This document shows positions 17,295-24,753 of a stretch of 64,000 bases of DNA, piece after piece. A program made the position numbers and the translations under genes. Numbering within the stretch: position 1 is the first letter of the stretch; the number at the start of each line of letters is the position of its first letter. The stretch lies in NCBI RefSeq assembly GCF_015644585.1, contig NZ_JADOBI010000002.1:186001-250000 (forward strand), written 5' to 3'. The notes below the pieces were generated by a model. The model was not told the DNA's origin, ran no database searches, and worked only from the letters and a program-made list of their open reading frames with translations. Origin of the DNA: Rahnella laticis (GTDB taxonomy: Bacteria > Pseudomonadota > Gammaproteobacteria > Enterobacterales > Enterobacteriaceae).

Positions 17295-17389
17295 GATTTT
17301 CTCTCTGCCTTAATTTTGTAGTAGGCCTGTTCGAAGCCTCTCCAGTATTTCCAGTACTGGAACCGCTGCTGTAGCCAGTGCGGTGCCAT
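17291..17389 (-). CDS. Small phage protein, 32 aa
   Basis: A 32-codon frame (MAPHWLQQRFQYWK start, KIKAERKS end) that starts on the stop of the preceding gene (TGATG overlap at 17389) and ends on the next start (ATGA). The composition is aromatic and basic (four Trp/Tyr pairs in the first 25 residues). Short proteins of this WRGF-type composition are common before xis in lambdoid phages; the function is unknown. Confidence 0.55.
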   Translation of the reverse strand: MAPHWLQQRFQYWKYWRGFEQAYYKIKAERKS

Positions 17390-18021
17390 CAATCACCATC
17401 CTTCACGATGCCGCCAGCCGCGATTGCTGCGTCAATACATGCGTTCCATCCTGCCATGTAGCCGACACGACCATTCCACTTCCTGTTCTGGTCTAACGAG
17501 ACTTCCGCTACTACCTCCGAGATTTTGATATGGCCTAACAGCACGTTCGGCTTTTGCGGGGCGGTGACTGGATTAAGGAAAGGAATATCTGACGCAGCCA
17601 TGCGAGCATCAATCGCGGCGTCGAAATGATCAGGACTCAATCCCCCCATTAAATTCTCTGAACTGATAAGCCCTGTCCTGGTTTCAACATCCCAGCTATC
17701 GCTGTCCTCACCCCACGCATCTTCATCGCGCAGGAATCGATACCGGTTAGCGTCGCGAATGATGTCAGCATCAAAAGCCACCGGCACCTGATCGCCTTTC
17801 AACGCTTCGAGTATTCTGATCGCGCTTTCGGCTAAATCCTCCCACGCAGAGTAATATTCAGCGTCACAGCAGCCAGCACAGATCCGCTCCCCATCGCCTG
17901 CCAAGACAGTACCGGTGTGTGCTTCTCCGCAATGATCACAATCTGTCCAGACTGCTTTTGACCAGTCGTAATTCTTGCGTGCTGGTCGTTGCAGCTCCGG
18001 TATATCAGCCTTATCTGTCAT
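17389..18021 (-). CDS. Phage early protein with a Cys-pair zinc site
   Basis: A 210-residue early accessory protein. Residues about 25-55 hold CDHCGEAHTG and ICAGCCDAEYY, a likely four-Cys zinc knuckle. The middle (about 85-105) has RDANRYRFLRDEDAW, a segment shared by many phage Ea-type accessory proteins, and the end has GWNACIDAAIAAGG. No enzymatic function can be assigned. Its start overlaps the methyltransferase stop by four bases. Confidence 0.7.
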   Translation of the reverse strand: MTDKADIPELQRPARKNYDWSKAVWTDCDHCGEAHTGTVLAGDGERICAGCCDAEYYSAWEDLAESAIRILEALKGDQVPVAFDADIIRDANRYRFLRDEDAWGEDSDSWDVETRTGLISSENLMGGLSPDHFDAAIDARMAASDIPFLNPVTAPQKPNVLLGHIKISEVVAEVSLDQNRKWNGRVGYMAGWNACIDAAIAAGGIVKDGD

Positions 18022-18506
18022 AGGGCCTCCTTCAAAAACAGGATCCAGTGAGTTTTGTCGCCTTTACCGGTGCGCTGCCAGATTGTTGGCTTCTGGTCAG
18101 TCAGGGCGATTACCTGGGCAACGGGGATCTGCGTTTCGTTCCATTTGAAAACGAGCGTGCCGTGTGGCCGCAATACTCTGAATGCTTCTCTGAAACCGGC
18201 GGCGATATCATCACGCCAAGTTGCTTTGTCCAGCGCGCCGTACTTCTTCCGCATCCAACCTTTTTCACCGGCCCGCTCGAGGTGCGGCGGGTCGAATACA
18301 ACCTGTGCGAAACTGTTATCAGCGAACGGCAACTGGCGGAAGTCGGCGATCACATCTGGGCTGATAAACAACTGGCGCCCATCGCACAGAGTGTGTTCTT
18401 CGCTGCGCACGTCGCTGAATACAGCGCGGTCATCATGCTTATCGAGCCAGAACATCCGGGAGCCGCAGCACATATCGAGGATTGGTTTGCTGGTTGCCTC
18501 CGTCAT
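18018..18506 (-). CDS. SAM-dependent methyltransferase-like phage protein
   Basis: A 162-residue class I methyltransferase fold: glycine-poor motif I (PILDMCCGSRMFW), an acidic strand end (FSDVRSEEH), and motif IV-like VVFDPPHLERAG. The DPPHL motif suggests base N-methylation of DNA or RNA, but the target is unknown. The start at 18506 follows GGGAGG and makes an ATGA overlap with the upstream gene; a TTG at 18518 is less likely. Confidence 0.75.
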   Translation of the reverse strand: MTEATSKPILDMCCGSRMFWLDKHDDRAVFSDVRSEEHTLCDGRQLFISPDVIADFRQLPFADNSFAQVVFDPPHLERAGEKGWMRKKYGALDKATWRDDIAAGFREAFRVLRPHGTLVFKWNETQIPVAQVIALTDQKPTIWQRTGKGDKTHWILFLKEAL

Positions 18507-19006
18507 ACAGCCTCCCAATAAGCTTTATCGGCCTTCAGAGCATCTTTGTAACTCGCTTTAGCCTCTTTCTTCGTGGCGCACCATTGGCCATTTACTCCAT
18601 CGCATCCGTAGAATCTCGAGCGGCGAGTCATCCGGTATTGGCGTTTACCAAATTCTTTCCGGTACTCATATTGCGGGAGATTAATGCCGAGCCACTCACC
18701 GAATGACTCACAGACTTCTGACCGTAAATATTCGTCGTACCGTGTGCGTTTCTTGGGTGCAGGAAGTGCAGCAACTGCCATTTCACGGCCAGCATCAGTG
18801 ACGTGATAAACCACATCATCCTCTGCACAGAAAGATGGCGCCGCACGGGATGTCATCAGGCCAGCAGTTACCAGAGATTCCAGGTCAGCATTGTCGCTGT
18901 GGACGCCGCTGGCGAGGAAATAATTACGGTACGGTTCCCGGCGATTCTCGTTGATGCCCAATGCATGTTGCAGAAGGCCGATCTGATGTTGGGTTGCATC
19001 ATTCAT
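18503..19006 (-). CDS. Phage early protein, unknown function
   Basis: A 167-residue protein. The first half (LLQHALGINENRREPYRNYFLAS, then LVTAGLM and VYHVTDAGREMA) looks like a winged-helix-type segment. The second half is basic with YRMTRRSRFYG and a WCATKKEAKASYKDALK helix. Not recognised as a known enzyme. It overlaps both neighbours by a few bases in the leftward operon. Confidence 0.65.
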   Translation of the reverse strand: MNDATQHQIGLLQHALGINENRREPYRNYFLASGVHSDNADLESLVTAGLMTSRAAPSFCAEDDVVYHVTDAGREMAVAALPAPKKRTRYDEYLRSEVCESFGEWLGINLPQYEYRKEFGKRQYRMTRRSRFYGCDGVNGQWCATKKEAKASYKDALKADKAYWEAV

Positions 19007-19295
19007 GACTACTTTCCTTCTGTTCGATCACTTCCAAACCCAGCTTTAAGGCCAGAGCATGCTCTGCTCTGGCGCCTGCACTGTTCTCCCAGCCGGTCAG
19101 CAGGTAGATAGCATCGGCGCGCTGAAGCATGGTCAGGCCGACGGCCATATAATCAGCCTCGGTCAGGCCATCCGGCAGGATCGCCGGATTCAGCGGAACG
19201 TGCTTTTCGAATGACATATTCAGCGCAGCCTGGAGGAAAGCGGGGCGGTTAAATTGCGGTAAGCCTGTCATCGGCCCGGCGATGTAAACTTTCAT
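18999..19295 (-). CDS. DUF4406 family protein
   Basis: A 98-residue protein starting MKVYIAGPMTGLPQFNRPAF, the hallmark of DUF4406. This is a nucleoside 2-deoxyribosyltransferase-like Rossmann fold (GPMTG loop; ADAIYLLTGWENSAGARAEH). In phages it may act on nucleotides, but no reaction is established. The start at 19295 has AGGGG upstream and overlaps the end of the previous gene. Confidence 0.8.
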   Translation of the reverse strand: MKVYIAGPMTGLPQFNRPAFLQAALNMSFEKHVPLNPAILPDGLTEADYMAVGLTMLQRADAIYLLTGWENSAGARAEHALALKLGLEVIEQKESSHE

Positions 19296-19939
19296 GGCTG
19301 TTCCCCTGCTGGCGCTACACGTTTGAATTCGATCACCCAGACCCACGGGTTAGCCTGCCAACTTCCCTCACCGTAAATTGACTCCCACAACTTCACGAAC
19401 ACGTCCGCCACACGGTGTCCACTCTTCGTGTCGGCGGCGCTGCAGCCCTCGCGCATCACGTCGCCGACACTGATATCGTTCAGGCGCTCAACACGAACGC
19501 CAGTGATCAGAAGGTCAATGCGTGATGCCCAGCGCGGCATGTGGATGGAGGGAGTCCATGCGCCGTCAAATTCAATTTCGCGATCCGGTACACTCCAAAT
19601 CCCGTAGTTATTAGGTTTCTGCCAGCAAGAAGCCTTGTAAATTCGTGCTGCATCCTTCTTATCGGTTACGATGTTGTCATTCCAATCCACCGGGCAACCA
19701 TCTTCATTGCCAAGTAATGAGAACGTTTCACGCACCCAGAACTGATCGCCGGGCTGGCCGAGCGGGCAGTTACGGTAATCTCCAGCTTTAACCTCACCAG
19801 CCAATTCATTACCGGCGAGCTCACAACCCAAATTCACATCGATAATCGGGAATTTAACTAACCGGCGCGTCTGCGTCTTACGACCGCTGAGAATGGCCTT
19901 AACCATTTCAGCGTTGAATAAAATAGGGCGTTCTTTCAT
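19292..19939 (-). CDS. ASCH/PUA-like phage protein
   Basis: A 215-residue protein whose N-terminus, RPILFNAEMVKAILSGRKTQ with TRRLVK following, and the LGQPGDQFWVRETF segment are typical of the phage proteins often called morphogenetic protein, which carry a PUA-like ASCH fold predicted to bind RNA or modified bases. IHMPRWASRI and the C-terminal WANPWVWVIEFKRV-type strand complete the pattern. The true role is unknown. Confidence 0.75.
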   Translation of the reverse strand: MKERPILFNAEMVKAILSGRKTQTRRLVKFPIIDVNLGCELAGNELAGEVKAGDYRNCPLGQPGDQFWVRETFSLLGNEDGCPVDWNDNIVTDKKDAARIYKASCWQKPNNYGIWSVPDREIEFDGAWTPSIHMPRWASRIDLLITGVRVERLNDISVGDVMREGCSAADTKSGHRVADVFVKLWESIYGEGSWQANPWVWVIEFKRVAPAGEQP

Positions 19940-19941
19940 GA

Positions 19942-20433
19942 TTAACCAACCCTCGTCGCTGTGCGCAAAATCTGATAAATCTGGTGCGCGATGGTGCGTT
20001 CATTGCCAACAGGGCAGGCCTTGAAATATTCATATGCAGCGGTGATCGCCACCTGGTGCTTTTCTAAAAAGTCGGATTTAAGGCGTGCAATTTCTGCCTG
20101 TTCTTCAGTGGTGCGGCGGAACCAGACGCTGTAAGGGCCGTCTTCGGTATCGTGAACTGAAGCAAGGAACCAGCCCTCTCCGATTGGTGGTGTTGGCTCC
20201 CACGCTGAAACATCGGCGTCGCCTTCTTCATAGGCTGCCTGAATATCATCAGCCGCCGGATCTGCATCAAGTGAAAGGGTATAAACCTCAACACCCTGAG
20301 CCTTTGCCCACGCTTCAAATTCGCCTGGCGCTGGGTATTCGTTACCGTTGGCCGGTTCGAAGAAATCAGGGTGAGTCCAAAAACCCAGGTTATCGGCGTT
20401 GCGTTCTGGTGTTACCGGTTGAATAAGTTTCAT
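19942..20433 (-). CDS. Phage early protein, unknown function
   Basis: A 163-residue acidic protein. The C-terminal part of its core (PPIGEGWFLASVHDTEDGPYSVWFRR is visible at about residues 80-105) resembles phage DUF551-like segments found in early left operons, followed by a helical tail. I am not certain of the family. It lies two bases from the next gene in the leftward operon. Confidence 0.65.
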   Translation of the reverse strand: MKLIQPVTPERNADNLGFWTHPDFFEPANGNEYPAPGEFEAWAKAQGVEVYTLSLDADPAADDIQAAYEEGDADVSAWEPTPPIGEGWFLASVHDTEDGPYSVWFRRTTEEQAEIARLKSDFLEKHQVAITAAYEYFKACPVGNERTIAHQIYQILRTATRVG

Positions 20434-20436
20434 GAT

Positions 20437-20766
20437 TTACCTCGGTAAATTGATTTGATAATCGGCGCAGAAGTCCAGCACATACAGGCATTCAGCCGGG
20501 CTTTCTGTTTCGTTAATAACGTCGCAACCGTTGGAGTGGAGACAGTTGCAGTTCTGGCAGCTCAGGCGATTGTCGTAACAGTTCTTTGCCATATGCCATC
20601 CGTTACACCGCCCGCCTGTAAAGCGGTGCGGGAATTCGTAAGCAGGGCAACGGCATGTAACCTGCTTTCCGTCCCAGTACGCTTTCACGCCGTCCGGTTG
20701 TTCTGCGTACAAAATAGAGTGACCGGTCATCGTATCTAGGTTGCCCATTGGCCGTGATTTCTTCAT
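20437..20766 (-). CDS. Cysteine-rich phage protein
   Basis: A 109-residue protein with ten cysteines, clustered as CRCPAYEF, GGRCNGWHMAKNC, LSCQNCNCLHSNGC and ECLYVLDFCADY; it very probably binds zinc or forms a compact metal-dependent fold. Unrecognised. The gene starts inside the stop of a 24-residue hydrophobic peptide gene (ATGA overlap). Confidence 0.65.
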   Translation of the reverse strand: MKKSRPMGNLDTMTGHSILYAEQPDGVKAYWDGKQVTCRCPAYEFPHRFTGGRCNGWHMAKNCYDNRLSCQNCNCLHSNGCDVINETESPAECLYVLDFCADYQINLPR

Positions 20767-20837
20767 GGCTGCATTCCTAAATAAGTCATTCCCATAACCA
20801 CGCCGAGCACCAAGAAATATGCGATATCAAGTTTCAT
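20763..20837 (-). CDS. Tiny hydrophobic membrane peptide, 24 aa
   Basis: The frame MKLDIAYFLVLGVVMGMTYL followed by GMQP and stop is a single predicted membrane helix. Its stop overlaps the next start (ATGA at 20763-20766), so the peptide frame may be translated and coupled to the cysteine-rich gene. Upstream there is only a weak ribosome site. It is unrecognised. Confidence 0.5.
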   Translation of the reverse strand: MKLDIAYFLVLGVVMGMTYLGMQP

Positions 20838-20917
20838 GAAATAGCCTTTCCTCAGATTTCGGCGTGAGCGAATCCCTTGCCAGTGACGGCAATTAATAAA
20901 ATTCAGAGGCTTTTAAA

Positions 20918-21838
20918 TTATCTTTGGGCTTCGCCGCCCAGCGCGGAAATAAGGCTCGAAATCAGCGCGGAATATTCGCTGGTCACCAGAATAAAATCAG
21001 CATTAAAGCGCGCGGCAAAATCCTCACGGTCGATGTCGTCATTCTGATCGGACAGTGTGTCGCTCGGTTTCAGCTTCTTCAGCGTGAAGGAGTCATTGAT
21101 CTGGAAGCTGACGCGTTCCTGCCAATCCATCGACACCTGGGTAACCAGTTTGCCGTTTTCGATATGTGTCCCGATTTCGTCGCTGACCAAAGCCTGCTTC
21201 TTACAGCGGATAGTGCCACCTTCTTCCAGAATCGCTTTCAGCTCGGCTTCGTCCTGCAAAGCAAAACCAGATGGCGGCTGACCGCTGCGCACCCACTCGG
21301 TTAGGTTCAGTTCGATCGGCGATTCCATTGTCACCGGTACCACCGGCAGGGAACCAAGGCTTTTACGCAAAAGTGCCAGCATGTCTTCTGCCTTTTTAGT
21401 GCTGACCGCGGCGACCATGATCAGGCCGTTATCTAAATCAATCCACATGAAGGTCTGGCTGTAACGGCTGAATGCGCGTGGCATAAGGCTGTGCAGCACT
21501 TCGTCTTTCAGTGAGTCTTTCTCGGTCTTCTTCAGTTTGCGCTGTTGCTCGCCTTCCAATTTCTCAATTTTTACCGCCAGCTCTTGCTTAATTACCGGCG
21601 CCGGAAGCATTTTATCTTCACGCTTTGCGCAGATCAGAAGCTGATGGCCAGCTACGTGTACCAACTGATCGCCGCCGAACTTGCCCATCGGGGAAACCCA
21701 GCCAGTTCTCGCCATATCCTGGCTGCCGCACGGGGAGAAAATAAAGGCGCTCATCTGGCGCTGCATTTCCTCGGCATCCAACGCCATATCACGGCTCATG
21801 CGGTAAATCTGCAAACTCTTAAACCAAAGTTCTTTCAC
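20918..21838 (-). CDS. rdgC: RdgC-like recombination-associated protein
   Basis: A 306-residue homologue of RdgC, a ring-shaped DNA-binding protein that restrains RecA-mediated recombination. It shows the family start [13 protein letters not shown], the GWVSPMG and [16 protein letters not shown] segments, [14 protein letters not shown] and the end [20 protein letters not shown]. The length is usual (about 303). The GTG at 21838 has AGGAG eight bases upstream and is preferred to a GTG at 21847. A phage copy may protect phage DNA ends or replication. Confidence 0.9.
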   Translation of the reverse strand: MKELWFKSLQIYRMSRDMALDAEEMQRQMSAFIFSPCGSQDMARTGWVSPMGKFGGDQLVHVAGHQLLICAKREDKMLPAPVIKQELAVKIEKLEGEQQRKLKKTEKDSLKDEVLHSLMPRAFSRYSQTFMWIDLDNGLIMVAAVSTKKAEDMLALLRKSLGSLPVVPVTMESPIELNLTEWVRSGQPPSGFALQDEAELKAILEEGGTIRCKKQALVSDEIGTHIENGKLVTQVSMDWQERVSFQINDSFTLKKLKPSDTLSDQNDDIDREDFAARFNADFILVTSEYSALISSLISALGGEAQR

Positions 21839-21839
21839 G

Positions 21840-21977
21840 TTAATCACTCCTGTTTATGCCCACTGCACCGGGCGGAAACTCACACACATAGACAAGGGCG
21901 GCCGGAGATGCACAGGGCGTGCTGGGTGGGGCCAGCGAACCCTTGTCTATGTCTGCGAAAAAATTGGCGGTGGTCAT
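21840..21977 (-). CDS. Small phage protein before rdgC, 45 aa
   Basis: A 45-codon frame ([18 protein letters not shown] start, [14 protein letters not shown] end) that stops two bases before the rdgC GTG and so could be coupled to it. It has no strong ribosome site. The inverted repeat at 21885-21955 lies within it. Unrecognised; it may instead be a structured leader. Confidence 0.45.
   Translation of the reverse strand: MTTANFFADIDKGSLAPPSTPCASPAALVYVCEFPPGAVGINRSD
21885..21955. repeat. Inverted repeat with 13-bp arms
   Basis: ACATAGACAAGGG (about 21886-21898) and CCCTTGTCTATGT (about 21942-21954) are exact inverted copies about 43 bases apart, with a further GGCC/GGCC pairing inside. An RNA reading through would fold into a long stem just before rdgC on the minus strand. 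Confidence 0.6.
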
Positions 21978-22083
21978 GATCAAAACATTATCTTCACTCC
22001 CCCTGATGTTGGATGGTTGAAGAGTCATGCCACCGCCGAAGCAACTACACACAGCAACTATCGAGGTTCCACGTCGATCTGAT

Positions 22084-22232
22084 AGTGCGGCGGGAGTCGA
22101 ACCCGCAATCGGGTAGGGAACCCGACCATCACCAGGATGCTTTGCACAACGGGAAGAACACTGGAACTGTAGTCAGACCGAGTTGATGGTAAGTGAGTCC
22201 CTCAACCCCCAGTGTCCTTCCCGTTGTGTGCC
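22084..22232. ncRNA. Structured RNA region, possibly a C4-like phage antisense RNA
   Basis: Two adjacent hairpins, GCGGG-AGTCGAA-CCCGC and TCGGGT-AGGGA-ACCCGA (22087-22125), are followed by CACAACGGGAAGAACACTGG (22146-22165). Its inverted copy with one mismatch (CCAGTGTCCTTCCCGTTGTG) is at 22211-22230. A compact hairpin RNA followed by a long complementary target just before a gene is the layout of the P1/P7 C4 antisense RNA. The minus strand also resembles tRNA anticodon and T arms, but no D arm or acceptor stem exists. The strand of the RNA cannot be settled. Confidence 0.4.
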
Positions 22233-22299
22233 TGGTCACTTCTCCACCTCAGGCGGCGGTGGTATCTTGGGAGTTCTCACACAACCAAGAGCAAAACAA

Positions 22300-22560
22300 A
22301 TGTCAGGAAATCAACTCCCATTAGGGCTCAGTGAGTTGGTCCACCAACTCGAAGTAGAAAATTCAGCAACAAAAAGATTTTTAATCGCGTTAGTTCGAAC
22401 TTTAACGACAGAGCAGCGCCTTACACTTACTGACACCATCTTTGAACTTAACCAACTAGCCGAGTCCACCATTCCACAAAACAATGGCCTACTTTTGGCA
22501 AGAGGGAGGGCGATTTCTGAGAAGACAATTGCTCTTCTTGGATCTGCAAAAGAAGGTTAA
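22300..22560 (+). CDS. Small phage protein downstream of the structured RNA
   Basis: An 86-residue frame starting MSGNQLPLGLSELVHQLEVE, mostly helical, with a weak AAGAG site. It lies just after the inverted-repeat RNA region and overlaps a minus-strand gene antisense (22448-22560). Its amino-acid composition is that of a soluble helical protein. If the RNA is an antisense regulator of the C4 kind, this would be its target gene. Unrecognised. Confidence 0.45.
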   Translation: MSGNQLPLGLSELVHQLEVENSATKRFLIALVRTLTTEQRLTLTDTIFELNQLAESTIPQNNGLLLARGRAISEKTIALLGSAKEG

Positions 22561-22678
22561 TTCTTTCAGTCTCGGCCTTCCTAAAACCCTCCAGCGGGCA
22601 TTTAAGAGGAGGGTTATTCACACGATTTCGGAATTGCTCAAGAGACATCGGCCCATTATCTTTAGGTGACTTATCCAT
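22448..22678 (-). CDS. First gene of the leftward operon, unknown
   Basis: A 76-residue frame with a GAGG site eight bases before ATG. It starts MDKSPKDNGPMSLEQFRNRV and has a Lys/Arg/Glu-rich middle. Its place, first gene left of the operator pair at 22807-22856, is that of N in lambda, but no clear arginine-rich RNA-binding motif is seen. It overlaps the plus-strand gene at its 3' end, so one of the two may not be real. Confidence 0.45.
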   Translation of the reverse strand: MDKSPKDNGPMSLEQFRNRVNNPPLKCPLEGFRKAETERINLLLQIQEEQLSSQKSPSLLPKVGHCFVEWWTRLVG

Positions 22679-22806
22679 TCTGATACCTCATTAAGCTGCT
22701 GCGTTCTTGCCGTTGATCCTGATGCTTGAGCGAATCATCCGATGCTTCATGCGCCATCGGCAGCTACTGCGTGGGCGTCCTGCCTGTTCGCTGTTGATGG
22801 GTTGAA

Positions 22807-22856
22807 TGTACCTTTAGTTACCTTTGGCGTCAAGTTTAAATGTTCCATAAGTTACA
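22807..22856. promoter_or_regulatory. Left operators (OL)
   Basis: TGTACC-TTTA-GTTACC (22807-22822) and TGTTCC-ATAA-GTTACA (22841-22856) match the two sites in the right control region. The shared pattern TGTnnC-N4-GTTACC is a 16-bp near-palindrome, as expected for the repressor. They lie left of the repressor gene, where pL should be. Confidence 0.7.
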
Positions 22857-22902
22857 TTGGTGGGCAAAAAAATAGCCAACAGATGTCGGCCATTGAAATG
22901 GA

Positions 22903-23562
22903 TTATAGGTTTTGAGTGATCTGAACCACTTTACCTACGATTCTGCAATCGCCATCGATAGGTATGGGTTTGAACGCGGGATTTAGTGGCATTAGGTAGC
23001 TCTGGGGGCTATCCCAAACCAATTTTTTTACTGTTGCTTCGGAAGATCCATCTAAAATTGCTACAACAATTTTTCCATATAAGTTATCTATTTGCCCGTA
23101 TTTAGGCTCGACAATGACAATTGAACCTTCTGGAATTGATGGTAAACCATTCGGGTTTGTCATTGACTCACCGCGCACTACAAGTCCGAAAGCCTCATCG
23201 GAAACATCAGCAGTGGTTTGCGTCCATGAAATCACGTCTGAGAGCCTCGCAGCAGCATAACTATCAGTCCATACGCCAGCTTGCACAGCTGAAATAATAG
23301 GGATCCTTGCCGTTGCCTTCATCAAGGGAACCACTTTAGTGTCATCAGGCAGGCTGTCACCTTGGCCGTAGAGAAGCCATTCAGGGGTTGTAGATAACAC
23401 TTGCGCCAGCCTGTGAAGGTTTTCACCATCCGGTTTGGTCGCGCCACTTTCCCATTTTGTTACTGAAACCCTGCTTACGCCCAGCCTTTTAGCCAGCGCG
23501 AGCTGTGTTATATCAAGCTGTATGCGTCGAGAGCGGATTCGGTCTTTCATTTCACTTTTCAT
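22903..23562 (-). CDS. cI: Phage repressor (CI type, S24 self-cleaving)
   Basis: A 219-residue repressor with an N-terminal HTH (LDITQLALAKRLGVSRVSVT at about residues 14-35, then KWESGATKPD) and a C-terminal LexA-like autoprotease domain. The cleavage site is likely Ala-Gly in SAVQAGVW, the catalytic Ser is in VVRGESMTNP, and the Lys in EATVKKLVW. RecA-stimulated cleavage would induce the prophage. It may start at the ATG at 23562, inside an operator, or at 23550, which has no leader. It is divergent from cro. Confidence 0.92.
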   Translation of the reverse strand: MKSEMKDRIRSRRIQLDITQLALAKRLGVSRVSVTKWESGATKPDGENLHRLAQVLSTTPEWLLYGQGDSLPDDTKVVPLMKATARIPIISAVQAGVWTDSYAAARLSDVISWTQTTADVSDEAFGLVVRGESMTNPNGLPSIPEGSIVIVEPKYGQIDNLYGKIVVAILDGSSEATVKKLVWDSPQSYLMPLNPAFKPIPIDGDCRIVGKVVQITQNL

Positions 23563-23625
23563 GTAACCAATGTTACCTGTTATCAAGGTAACTGTTGTTT
23601 GCTATTTGATGTACCTTTTGTTACC
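23562..23625. promoter_or_regulatory. Right operators (OR)
   Basis: TGTAAC-CAAT-GTTACC (23562-23577) and TGTACC-TTTT-GTTACC (23610-23625) flank the divergent cI and cro promoters and match the left operators. A degenerate third site may lie between them near 23578-23593. The cI start codon overlaps the first operator. Confidence 0.7.
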
Positions 23626-23653
23626 TTTAAGGCGTCATCTATTAGGAGGAATT

Positions 23654-23857
23654 ATGCGTAAAACCGATGTTGTTAATTATTTTGGGGGAATATCCAAAAC
23701 GGCAAATGCTCTGGGAATTTCCCATCCAGCAGTTTCTCGATGGGGCGATGTTATCCCAGAAAAACAGGCTTTCGTTATCGAGCGCATAACAAGCGGTGTT
23801 TTGAAATATGACCCAACTCAATATGAAAAGACTACCACCGCCGGCGCTCAGCCATAA
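23654..23857 (+). CDS. cro: Cro-type regulator
   Basis: A 67-residue Cro/YdaS-type DNA-binding protein (MRKTDVVNYFGGISKTANAL; HTH at about residues 12-35 with SHPAVSRWGDVIP). It is the first rightward gene after the OR operators, with a strong AGGAGG site (23644-23650). It would compete with the repressor for operators and favour lytic growth. Confidence 0.88.
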   Translation: MRKTDVVNYFGGISKTANALGISHPAVSRWGDVIPEKQAFVIERITSGVLKYDPTQYEKTTTAGAQP

Positions 23858-23876
23858 CTACCGAAGGAAAAGAGAA

Positions 23877-24398
23877 ATGGTAGACCTGAAATCAGTAGTT
23901 AAAGCGATGTGCAAAGCCTATCCCGGCGGTAGGTCGGCAATGGCTGGCGCTCTTGGCATGTCTGAAGCCGGGTTCAACAACAATCTGTACGAAAAAAACG
24001 GCTGCCGGTTCTTCGAAATTGTTGAGCTGGAGGCGATGGAAGACATCAGCGGCACCAGCTTCCTGGCGGAATACTTCGCCCAGCGCCGCGGCGGACTGTT
24101 CGTGGACGTCCCGCAACTGGAAGAGCTGGATCAGGTTGAGCTGTTCAGTAAGAGCATGCGCACTGCTGCGCATCGTGGACACGTAGACATGATTATTCAG
24201 TCATCGCTTGAAGATGGCGTGATTGATGAGAAAGAAGCTGAGGAAATCATGAAGTTTCACCGCCGTCATTTAGCCGCGCGTGATGCAGAAGTTCGGGCTG
24301 TGCTGGCGCTGTTTGGAAAAAAGCGGAAAGCCGGAAAGGTTGACGCCCCAAGTGTGCAGCTTGAGGCGTCGGGCGCATTAAAAACGTGTGTGGAGTAA
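23877..24398 (+). CDS. CII-like phage regulatory protein (YmfL family)
   Basis: A 173-residue protein of the phage CII-type regulator family seen after cro in many lambdoid and e14-like prophages: VVKAMCKAYPGGRSAMAGALG and MSEAGFNNNLYEKNGCRFFEI form the DNA-binding core. This is followed by an acidic middle and a helical C-terminus (EEIMKFHRRHLAARDAEV). By position it should act on lysis-lysogeny choice as an activator. GAAGGA precedes the start. Confidence 0.8.
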   Translation: MVDLKSVVKAMCKAYPGGRSAMAGALGMSEAGFNNNLYEKNGCRFFEIVELEAMEDISGTSFLAEYFAQRRGGLFVDVPQLEELDQVELFSKSMRTAAHRGHVDMIIQSSLEDGVIDEKEAEEIMKFHRRHLAARDAEVRAVLALFGKKRKAGKVDAPSVQLEASGALKTCVE

Positions 24399-24405
24399 TT
24401 AACGC

Positions 24406-24753
24406 ATGAACAGTTTACTCGTAAAAGCTGGCGTTCCGCAAATGCGCGGTAAAGCTACTGGCGGTACCGCTGGCTCTTTCTCGTATGAAGTGATTATCGA
24501 TGGTGAGTGGGTGCCCTGCAACTACCAGTTCGCGGCGTGGTGGGTAGGTTACGTCCGCCAGAGCAGCCAGAAGGTGACGGCATGTCTGAAGAAATCCAAA
24601 AGCTGGACAGGCGTTACAAGGATTGGCGGGGTGTTGTGGTACACGTCGTGGGCTTCGACAGAGCAGGGGATCGCGTTATCTTCATGCGCGCCGGTTACCC
24701 GCATGAGTGCGCCCAGCCCGTCGAGCTATTCAAGTCGCGGTTTGAGAGGGTAA
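24406..24753 (+). CDS. Unknown phage protein overlapping the next gene
   Basis: A 115-residue frame starting MNSLLVKAGVPQMRGKATGG and containing YEVIIDGEWVPCNYQFAAWW. The first about 60 residues look like a real, well-composed protein. The rest overlaps the DUF4222 gene in another frame for 172 bases and becomes Ser-rich and low in order (SAPSPSSYSSRGLRG). Either the two really overlap or the protein normally ends earlier. Confidence 0.55.
   Translation: MNSLLVKAGVPQMRGKATGGTAGSFSYEVIIDGEWVPCNYQFAAWWVGYVRQSSQKVTACLKKSKSWTGVTRIGGVLWYTSWASTEQGIALSSCAPVTRMSAPSPSSYSSRGLRG

Noticed and set aside
22080-22170. A tRNA gene on the minus strand
   Set aside because: Anticodon-like (TTCCCTA loop) and T-arm-like hairpins are present, but the variable region is only two bases, there is no D arm and no 5' acceptor strand to pair with CGCACTA.
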